Part shown: positions 50,209 to 56,417 of the stretch, piece after piece
Layout of the letters: each line of letters opens with the position of its first letter
Position numbering within the stretch: the stretch's first letter is position 1
Assembly: GCA_947173495.1 (NCBI GenBank)
Contig: CAMWFQ010000028.1
Coordinates: 1-56,417, forward strand
Origin: an uncultured Lachnospiraceae bacterium
GTDB lineage: Bacteria; Bacillota; Clostridia; Lachnospirales; Lachnospiraceae
Length of the DNA stretch: 56,417 bases
Direction of reading: 5' to 3'
The notes under the pieces: generated by a model
Databases searched by the model: none
Told to the model about the DNA's origin: nothing
Seen by the model: the letters and a program-made list of their open reading frames with translations, nothing else
Translations under genes and position numbers: made by a program

Positions 50209-51603
50209 ATGGCTAAGGATTCTACCAGAGATATGACAGTGGGAAGCCCTATGAAACTGATTCTGGAATTTTCGATTCCCCTTTTACTGGGGGCATTGTT
50301 TCAGCAGTTTTACAGTGTGATGGATACCATCATTGTAGGACGTTTTCTGGGAGTACATGCGTTGGCGGGAGTGGGCTCCACCGGTTCTTTGAACTTCATG
50401 ATCGTTGGCTTCTGTATGGGGGTATGCAGCGGATTTGCCATACCCGTCGCCCACAGATTCGGCGCAAAGGATTATTCAGGGATGCGCCAGTTTGTCGCTA
50501 ACTGTGCCTGGCTTGCACTGTTTTTTTCAGTGGTGATGACAGTGACGGTGGTATTGATGTGCAGAAATATTCTGATGTGGATGAAGACGCCCGAGGATAT
50601 TTTTGAAAATGCTTATTCTTATATAGTGATTATTTTTATGGGGATACCGGCTACATACCTTTATAACATTCTGTCAGGGGTGATCCGCTCTATGGGTGAC
50701 AGCAGAACACCTGTGTTTTTCCTGACGCTGTCTTCCTTTTTGAACATCGGTCTGGATCTTTTGTGCATTCTTGTATTTCATATGGGAGTTGCCGGTGCGG
50801 CTCTGGCAACTGTGGTATCCCAGCTGATTTCCGGACTGCTGTGTCTTTTTTATATGATTAAAAAATTTGAGATTCTGCATATTTCCGGACAGGAATGGAG
50901 GATGAATCCCAGACTTATGAAAACGCTGTGCGGCATGGGGATTCCCATGGGACTGCAATTTTCCATAACTGCCGTTGGCTCTGTTATCCTGCAGACGGCA
51001 GTAAATACGCTGGGAGCTGTTGCAGTTGCTTCTGTGACGGCGGCCGGCAGGGTAAATATGTTTATTTCATGTCCTTTTGAGGCTATGGGATCTACCATGG
51101 CAACGTACGGAGGACAGAATGTAGGCGCCGGAAAGCTGGAGCGTCTGGGAATGGGAATTAAGAACTGTATTTGGCTGGGAGCAGCCTATTCCGTAATCGC
51201 ATTTGCGGTTATGTATTTTTTTGGCGATAATCTGGCCGCTCTGTTTGTGGATTCCGGAGAAAGTGAAATTCTGGCAAATGCCCGGCAGTTTCTACTGATC
51301 AACGGTTTTTTCTATTTCAGTCTTGCATTGATTTATGACATCCGCCTGATGATACAGGGGATGGGATACAGTTATTTTGCCATACTGGCAGGCGTATTCG
51401 AGATGGTGGCAAGAGCAGTGGTTGCGCTGCTTCTGGTTCCCCGGCTGGGATTTATGGGAGTCTGCTTTGCAAATCCGCTTGCATGGGTAGCGGCGGATGT
51501 GTTTTTGATACCGGCTTATTTCCATGTACGGCGGAAGCTGGAAAGAACACACAGGCCGATGAATACAGAGACGGCGCCTCTCTCCGATACCGGAAAAGTC
51601 TGA
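50209..51603 (+). CDS. MATE family efflux transporter
   Basis: A 464-residue multidrug and toxin extrusion transporter with twelve membrane helices in two homologous halves. The N-terminal TVGSPMKLILEFSIPLLLGALFQQFYSVMDTIIVGRFLG is characteristic, and the second half begins near residue 240 (GIPMGLQFSITAVGSVILQ). Such proteins exchange Na+ or H+ for cationic drugs and metabolites. GGGAGG precedes the ATG. It is convergent with the GH2 gene at 51611; only 7 bases separate the stops. It appears unrelated to the sugar locus before it. Confidence 0.94.
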   Translation: MAKDSTRDMTVGSPMKLILEFSIPLLLGALFQQFYSVMDTIIVGRFLGVHALAGVGSTGSLNFMIVGFCMGVCSGFAIPVAHRFGAKDYSGMRQFVANCAWLALFFSVVMTVTVVLMCRNILMWMKTPEDIFENAYSYIVIIFMGIPATYLYNILSGVIRSMGDSRTPVFFLTLSSFLNIGLDLLCILVFHMGVAGAALATVVSQLISGLLCLFYMIKKFEILHISGQEWRMNPRLMKTLCGMGIPMGLQFSITAVGSVILQTAVNTLGAVAVASVTAAGRVNMFISCPFEAMGSTMATYGGQNVGAGKLERLGMGIKNCIWLGAAYSVIAFAVMYFFGDNLAALFVDSGESEILANARQFLLINGFFYFSLALIYDIRLMIQGMGYSYFAILAGVFEMVARAVVALLLVPRLGFMGVCFANPLAWVAADVFLIPAYFHVRRKLERTHRPMNTETAPLSDTGKV

Positions 51604-51610
51604 GGAGAGA

Positions 51611-53473
51611 TCATTGCAGTTTGTTGATCCTGCGGTCATAAGTCAAAATCCCGTTGACTTCTTCCTCCACATCGGAGAGCTGCGTATATACGGCACCGCA
51701 CAATCCCTGTGTCTTAAGCGGCAGCAGGGATTTTTCGATCAGTTCATGATAGCAGCTCTGAAACTGCGCAAGGCACTCATAACGTTTATATCCAAATACT
51801 CTTTCCACGCTGGAATGATTTTTGATATGGCAGGCAAATCCTCCGTATTCAGAGAGGAAAAAAGCCCGTTTTCCCCATTTTTTCACAGGAACGGAGAGAG
51901 GACGGAAATAGTTATGGATACTGATAAAATCACCACATCCCTGGTCAAACCATCCGCTGGCGGAATCAACCAGACGATGGGAGTCTCTGGTCTTGATCAG
52001 AGAGGTGATCCGGGCAGCATCAAACTGTCCCCATCCTTCATTGAAGGGAACCCAGATGGCAATGGAAGGGAAAAAGCGCAGATAATCGATGGTCTCCAGA
52101 CATTCCTGTTCCCACTGCCTGCGAGCCTGTTCATCTCTGCGGGAAAACAGGGTATAATGGGAATCCTTCAGATGCAGGGAAAGCTTTGGAAACAGAGTGG
52201 GAAGATAGTTGATGAAAGGCATGCGGTAACGACTGCCGCCGTTCACCATATCCTGACACACGATCATGCCAAGACGGTCGCAGTGATAGTACCATCTGGC
52301 ATTTTCCACTTTGATGTGTTTGCGGAGCATGTTGAAACCAAGAGATTTCATTGTGGTAATATCATAAAGAAGCGCTTCATCGGAGGGAGCGGTATACAGA
52401 CTCTCAGGCCAATAACCCTGATCCAGCACACCCATGAGGAAGAACGGCTTATGGTTTAAGCAGAATACAGGGATTTCCCCGGAAGGAAAGGCACATGGTT
52501 CAACAGAATAAACCCGCATGGCGAAATAGCTTTGGACCTGATCATTGTCCAGAGTAAGACATACCCGGTATAAGAAGGGGGCATTGGGACTCCAGCTGTA
52601 AAAGAATGCGTCGGGAATGGTAAAAGAGAGAGAAGCGGAATAAGTCTGAGCACTTTTTCCGGTGGATGCAGAGTCTTTTTTCCAGTGAGAAGGTTGGACA
52701 GGGGAAAGCAGATGGCCGGAAATATCCTGTTCCTTACAACGGACGGAGAATGTGGTCCGTGGAATCTGCCTGTCTCCATTCTCCAGGACAGCAGTGATAT
52801 GGATGGTCACTTTGCGGGAGTCGTAGTCAGTCTCAAACCGGATAGCTTCAAGGTGGGTGGGCGGAACCTGCTCCAGCCACACACTTTGCCAGATGCCGCT
52901 CTGTGCAGTATAGAAAATACCGCCCCGGCGGAGGGTTTGCTTCCCGCGGGATTGACTTCCCTGGTCAGAAGGATCCTGGACTTTTACAAGAAGTTCATTG
53001 CCGCTTTCTTCAAGCAGATCCGTAATATCAGCATAAAAAGGAAGATAACCTCCTTCATGGAAGGCTGCCTGATGACCGTTGACATAGACCACGGCAGTGT
53101 GGTCTACAGCACCAAAGTGCAGAATGGTGCGCATATGGGAGGCATCCAGGGCAGCAGCCGGGGGAAGAAAGGTGCGGTACCAGAGGAATTCTCCAGGCTG
53201 CAGCTGTCTGTCAATCCCGGAAAGAAGGCATTCCGGAGAGAAAGGAACAAGAATCTTCTCTTCAAAAAGGGTGGGAGGAATTGCAGTGTCTGTGAAAGCG
53301 CAGTCCCAGTATCCGTTCAGGGAGAGAAAGGAATCTCTCTGCATCTGGGGACGGGGATATTCGGGCAAAACATGGTCTGGATCAAGATTTTCTCCCCACA
53401 GGGTGGAAAGAGGAGTAAGAGGGTCTTTATCATGGGGCTTGATTATACTTTTCAGCGCATCGAAAAGATTCAT
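51611..53473 (-). CDS. Glycoside hydrolase family 2 enzyme (third GH2)
   Basis: A 620-residue GH2 enzyme. Residues 40-200 form the sugar-binding domain (RDSFLSLNGYWDCAFTD at its start and GGYLPFYADITDLLEE later), then an immunoglobulin-like domain to about 330 and a TIM barrel to the end. The acid/base is E479 in WVPFNEGWGQFD and the nucleophile the E of FFLSEYGGFAC. The barrel motifs (GFNMLRKHIKVENARWYYHCDRLG) match a GH2 subgroup often annotated as beta-galactosidase or glycoside hydrolase of unknown specificity. No signal peptide. AAAGGAG precedes the ATG. It is monocistronic. Confidence 0.9.
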   Translation of the reverse strand: MNLFDALKSIIKPHDKDPLTPLSTLWGENLDPDHVLPEYPRPQMQRDSFLSLNGYWDCAFTDTAIPPTLFEEKILVPFSPECLLSGIDRQLQPGEFLWYRTFLPPAAALDASHMRTILHFGAVDHTAVVYVNGHQAAFHEGGYLPFYADITDLLEESGNELLVKVQDPSDQGSQSRGKQTLRRGGIFYTAQSGIWQSVWLEQVPPTHLEAIRFETDYDSRKVTIHITAVLENGDRQIPRTTFSVRCKEQDISGHLLSPVQPSHWKKDSASTGKSAQTYSASLSFTIPDAFFYSWSPNAPFLYRVCLTLDNDQVQSYFAMRVYSVEPCAFPSGEIPVFCLNHKPFFLMGVLDQGYWPESLYTAPSDEALLYDITTMKSLGFNMLRKHIKVENARWYYHCDRLGMIVCQDMVNGGSRYRMPFINYLPTLFPKLSLHLKDSHYTLFSRRDEQARRQWEQECLETIDYLRFFPSIAIWVPFNEGWGQFDAARITSLIKTRDSHRLVDSASGWFDQGCGDFISIHNYFRPLSVPVKKWGKRAFFLSEYGGFACHIKNHSSVERVFGYKRYECLAQFQSCYHELIEKSLLPLKTQGLCGAVYTQLSDVEEEVNGILTYDRRINKLQ

Positions 53474-53652
53474 AACAGTTTCTCCTTTAAGGGCAGGGCA
53501 AAAGCTGTCCGGATAAATTCTGAGGTTTTACTTATTTTAACATATTCAGGAAAGGCAGTGTAACAATTTGAAAGTTTTTGAGGGCAAAAGGACGAGTATA
53601 TGGTATGATAAAAAGAAAGTTTCAGGATATTCGAATTATGAGAGGATAAAGT

Positions 53653-54414
53653 ATGGAGTCAGAAGAGCTTCTGAAAAAACGTTTCCGGGAACTGGCCCGG
53701 AAGAGCTATCAGAACAATCAATATACCTTTACAGATTTTCTGGGTATGGCAGAGCTGGCATGCTTTTATGAGATAGAGACAGAACTTTCTTACATTTCTC
53801 ATGAAATGTGGGGTGGGAGTGATCTGAGCGAGAGGATGATAGTCCGGTTCGGAAGTGAAGAGGAGCTTGGCTATGGGGAAGACTTTCCGATTGCCTGCCT
53901 TTTGGTAAAGCCGCTGGCGGAAAAGTTCGCAGACAATCTGACGCACAGAGACTTTCTGGGAGCTCTCATGAATCTTGGAATCGAGAGGAGTACGCTGGGA
54001 GATATTGTGCCAGCGGGCATGGGAGCATATATTTTCTGCGTGGAGACCATGGCGGATTATATTATGGAAAATCTTTGTAAGGTTAAACATACGCCCGTTT
54101 TGTGTAAAAGAGCGGAGCAGGTACCGGTTATTTCGGAATCGGACAGGCAGGAGATCAGAATTCAGGTTCCTTCTATGCGGATTGATGCAGTGCTGGCGAA
54201 GATATACCGACTTTCAAGGGGAGATGCCGCTGCGCTTTTTCGACAGAAGAAAGTATTTGTAAACGGAAGGCTGTGTGAAAATAACAGTCTGACAATGAAA
54301 AGCGGCGATATCGTAAGCGTCAGAGGATATGGAAAATTTGAGTATTTGAAAGAAGAAGGGGTCAGCAAAAAGGGAAAGATCAATGCGGACGTTTTGTGTT
54401 ATGGGAAAAAATAA
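53653..54414 (+). CDS. ylmH: YlmH-family S4 RNA-binding protein
   Basis: A 253-residue protein with the YlmH architecture: an N-terminal domain (RELARKSYQNNQYTFTDFLGMAEL), a central domain with GALMNLGIERSTLGDI, and a C-terminal S4 RNA-binding domain (about 178-240; RIDAVLAKIYRLSRGDAAALF, then KVFVNGRLCENNS). Homologues from Bacillus and Staphylococcus have been tied to cell-division loci and to ribosome rescue or tRNA-bound ribosome binding. Here it lies alone, without sepF, ylmG or divIVA beside it. AGAGGATAAAG precedes the ATG. Confidence 0.9.
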   Translation: MESEELLKKRFRELARKSYQNNQYTFTDFLGMAELACFYEIETELSYISHEMWGGSDLSERMIVRFGSEEELGYGEDFPIACLLVKPLAEKFADNLTHRDFLGALMNLGIERSTLGDIVPAGMGAYIFCVETMADYIMENLCKVKHTPVLCKRAEQVPVISESDRQEIRIQVPSMRIDAVLAKIYRLSRGDAAALFRQKKVFVNGRLCENNSLTMKSGDIVSVRGYGKFEYLKEEGVSKKGKINADVLCYGKK

Positions 54415-54453
54415 GTCCGAAATATGGTTCTGAAGGATTATGGAGGGTAAAAG

Positions 54454-55374
54454 ATGTTGTTGCTGCAACAGATGATTGTGCTGTTTCTCTTGATGGGAAT
54501 CGGATTTTTCTGTTATAAAAAATCTATTATTACCGACGAAGTAAGTAAAAAAATTTCGTCTATTGTAGTCAACATAGCAAATCCTGCGCTGGTGCTTTCA
54601 GGAGGCATGGGGGAAGAGCGGATTCAGGGAGAAGAGCTTTTGCTTACTGCGGCAGTCGCTTTTTTTATGTATGCGGCGCTGCTTTTGCTGGCGGCAGTTC
54701 TGCCCGGCCTTTTGCATATTGAGAAAAAGAGCCGGGGAACCTTCCGGGCCATGACAGTATTTTCTAATATTGGGTTTATGGGATTTCCTGTGATCAATGC
54801 TCTGTATGGAAGCGGCGCACTGCTTTATGCCGCTGTTTTTGTCATTCCATACAATGTGCTGATTTATACTTATGGAGTATCGGCTATGACAGCTCAGAGA
54901 GAACATCCGAAGGAAGGAAAGTCATTTTCTCCGGGCAGAATGTTCAATGCAGGCACAATTGCCTGCGTGGCAGCTATCATCATTTATCTGTGGGGAGTGC
55001 CGGTTCCCGAGTTTGTGAAGGCCACCATAACGAATCTGAGCAATCTCACAGCTCCCTTAAGCATGATGGTAATAGGGGCATCTCTTGCCGCCATTGATCT
55101 GAAAGGATTGTTTACAGATGGAAAGCTGCTTTTATTTTCAGGGATCAAGCTGGTGCTTCTGCCTGTGGCGGGAATATGGATTATCAGGCAGTTTGTGCAG
55201 ACTGAGAGTATGCTCGGAGTATGTATGGTGATGCTGGCTACACCGGTAGGAAGCATGACTGCCATGCTTTCCCAGCAGTATGATGGAGATTATGAAACGG
55301 CCTCGAAGGGGGTGGCACTTACTACGATCCTGTCAGTTGTGACGATGCCCCTGGTGTCATGGATTGCTCTGTGA
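54454..55374 (+). CDS. AEC family transporter (auxin efflux carrier-like)
   Basis: A 306-residue membrane protein with about ten helices in two halves, of the auxin efflux carrier family, whose bacterial members export malate, malonate or amino acids. The N-terminal IVLFLLMGIGFFCYKKSIITDEVSKKISSIVVNIANPALVLSG is typical, and the second half starts near residue 165. GGAGGG precedes the ATG. It lies 39 bases after ylmH on the same strand and could be cotranscribed. The substrate is unknown. Confidence 0.9.
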   Translation: MLLLQQMIVLFLLMGIGFFCYKKSIITDEVSKKISSIVVNIANPALVLSGGMGEERIQGEELLLTAAVAFFMYAALLLLAAVLPGLLHIEKKSRGTFRAMTVFSNIGFMGFPVINALYGSGALLYAAVFVIPYNVLIYTYGVSAMTAQREHPKEGKSFSPGRMFNAGTIACVAAIIIYLWGVPVPEFVKATITNLSNLTAPLSMMVIGASLAAIDLKGLFTDGKLLLFSGIKLVLLPVAGIWIIRQFVQTESMLGVCMVMLATPVGSMTAMLSQQYDGDYETASKGVALTTILSVVTMPLVSWIAL

Positions 55375-55605
55375 GGAATGCCCGGCTTTGAAGGGAGAAA
55401 TGCGGGAAAAATAAAAAAGATATGATCATTTTATAATGCGGATGGAAGAAAAACAGCACTTGCAAGACGCCATTCGGCGGAAGAATTCGCTGATGTGTTA
55501 ATACAGAGGCCCAGGGATCCCGCATGAAAGGGATAGAAATTCGGAAAGGTCCGGACATATTGAATGATTGAAATGATTGATAGTATAAACCATGATTTCG
55601 GATGA

Positions 55606-56087
55606 TCAGCCTGCAATCAGCCCGTTCGCTTTTAAAATTTCCTCTACAGTGTCCATCCCATCCTGTAGTTTGGCCATTTTTTCCGGATGCTGGCTTCAAA
55701 TATCTTTTGTGAGATCTGCAGTTCCGTTAATTGTTCCGAGAATTTACGCTGTCTGACCTCGATGATATTCAGACGGTCCCAGATCTTTTCATGTTGATTT
55801 TCAACGTTCTCAAGGCGATTTTCGATGATATCAAGCCTATTTTCAATTTTGTCCAGCCGGGTATCGATTTTGTCCAGCCGGGTATCGATCTTGTTCAGAC
55901 GCTGATCAATCTGTGCCAGTTTTTCGTTAATAGGTTTCAGCCTGGCGTCAAATTTGGCATCCAGTTTTGAGTCGATCATATCAGATAGTTTCGACTCGAT
56001 CATGTCAGGCAGCTTTGATTCGATTAAGTCGGATAGTTTCGACTCGATCATGTCCGACAAAGCAAGTAGTAGTTGGTTATTATCCAT
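55606..56087 (-). pseudogene. Repetitive coiled-coil protein, frameshifted near its 3' end
   Basis: The open frame from 56087 (AAGGAGG upstream) encodes 147 residues. It starts with four short repeats of the form DMIESKLS and continues as heptads (RLDKIDTRLDKIENRLDIIENRL), predicted as one long parallel coiled coil without membrane segment. The frame stops at 55644. If one base is changed in the A6 run at 55677-55682, the reading continues KMAKLQDGMDTVEEILKANG and ends at 55606, a natural-looking end. So the gene is either broken there, or the run holds a sequencing error. I do not know its function; such proteins are often described only as coiled-coil hypotheticals. Confidence 0.68.
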
Positions 56088-56109
56088 TCAGTGTACCTCC
56101 TTTTTTATG

Positions 56110-56138
56110 ATTGTATCATGGACAAACGGGAGACACAA
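56110..56138 (-). promoter_or_regulatory. Putative promoter of the coiled-coil gene
   Basis: TTGTGT (56138-56133), a 17-base spacer and TACAAT (56115-56110) on the minus strand, 23 bases before the start codon. From here to the window end (56139-56417) no gene or structure could be supported. Confidence 0.62.
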
Positions 56139-56417
56139 ACGTTTTTGAAATGCAAATTTGTAGAAAAAAGGGAAGCTTTGTATGTGTCAGATACATCAGA
56201 AAACGTAAATATGGTATAAAAATCAAAATGTTTTATTATGTGAATACAAGATGATGTATTGTGCAAGTTTACCTTTTGCATGTTGGTTCTGCACAGACCT
56301 GGCCGAATAGTTATTTGCATTACCATTCAAAAGGAATTCTTGACTTTTTTCTCCTTGTATGTTACCTGACTTCCGTCGTTTCTCCCAAAACCTAGTACTC
56401 AGGAGCCAAGCAGTATA

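Overview
The window looks like chromosomal DNA from a large-genome gut Lachnospiraceae (Clostridia, Firmicutes). This is an inference from content: LplB/YtcP-type sugar transporters, YesMN-type two-component regulators, DUF5107, DUF5703 and DUF4867 proteins, Rpn-type and AAA/PD-(D/E)XK orphan nucleases, strong AGGAGG ribosome sites and sigma-A promoters with 17-base spacers. No rRNA, tRNA, CRISPR array or intact mobile element was seen.

Layout. 0-7.2 kb is housekeeping: an HD phosphohydrolase, azlCD and a HIT protein, an esterase, an AraC regulator translationally coupled to an orphan ClpP, a large hairpin (MITE-like) element, an Rpn nuclease, a DUF3781 protein, and ribU under an FMN riboswitch. 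7.3-18.2 kb is a glycan block: a DUF5107-TPR protein and a GH2 enzyme joined by tandem hairpin repeats, a convergent AraC regulator, a decayed mobile patch (integrase and KilA-N remnants) around a Nudix-pyrophosphatase-like fusion, a GH29 alpha-L-fucosidase, and mntP under a yybP-ykoY Mn2+ riboswitch whose leader is filled by a second hairpin-repeat family. 18.7-22.4 kb carries an HExxH protein, an LspA-like peptidase and a GntR-ABC operon. 22.5-32.1 kb is a complete sugar module: histidine kinase and AraC-type response regulator, divergent from a DUF5703 glycosidase, two permeases and a binding lipoprotein. 32.2-37.5 kb has carbamate kinase, rubrerythrin, an AAA/nuclease protein and metNI without metQ. 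37.6-50 kb is a second carbohydrate locus: GH88, binding lipoprotein and two permeases, a GH2 beta-glucuronidase candidate, an autoregulated LacI regulator, a xylulokinase-like kinase, DUF4867 and a fucose/arabinose-type isomerase. 50.2-56.4 kb has a MATE transporter, a third GH2, ylmH, an AEC transporter and a frameshifted coiled-coil gene.

How it works together: extracellular glycans are probably cut to oligosaccharides elsewhere. The two CUT1-type ABC importers bring these in, cytoplasmic GH2, GH29, GH88 and DUF5703 enzymes release monosaccharides, and the isomerase and kinase feed a ketose-phosphate into central metabolism. Neither importer has its own ATPase here, so a shared MsmX-type ATPase is expected elsewhere.

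The most unusual content is non-coding. Two unrelated families of tandem hairpin repeats fill the spaces between genes and start codons. Family A (about 102-109 bp units with GNRA-type loops) sits before both GH2 genes at 10990 and 43254 and, truncated, before the kinase at 46155. Family B (about 81-89 bp units) has a constant GAGCAGGG hairpin and a variable two-storey hairpin, and its arrays start at the T-tract of terminators. In both families stem sequences differ between copies while pairing is kept, which argues for selected structure.
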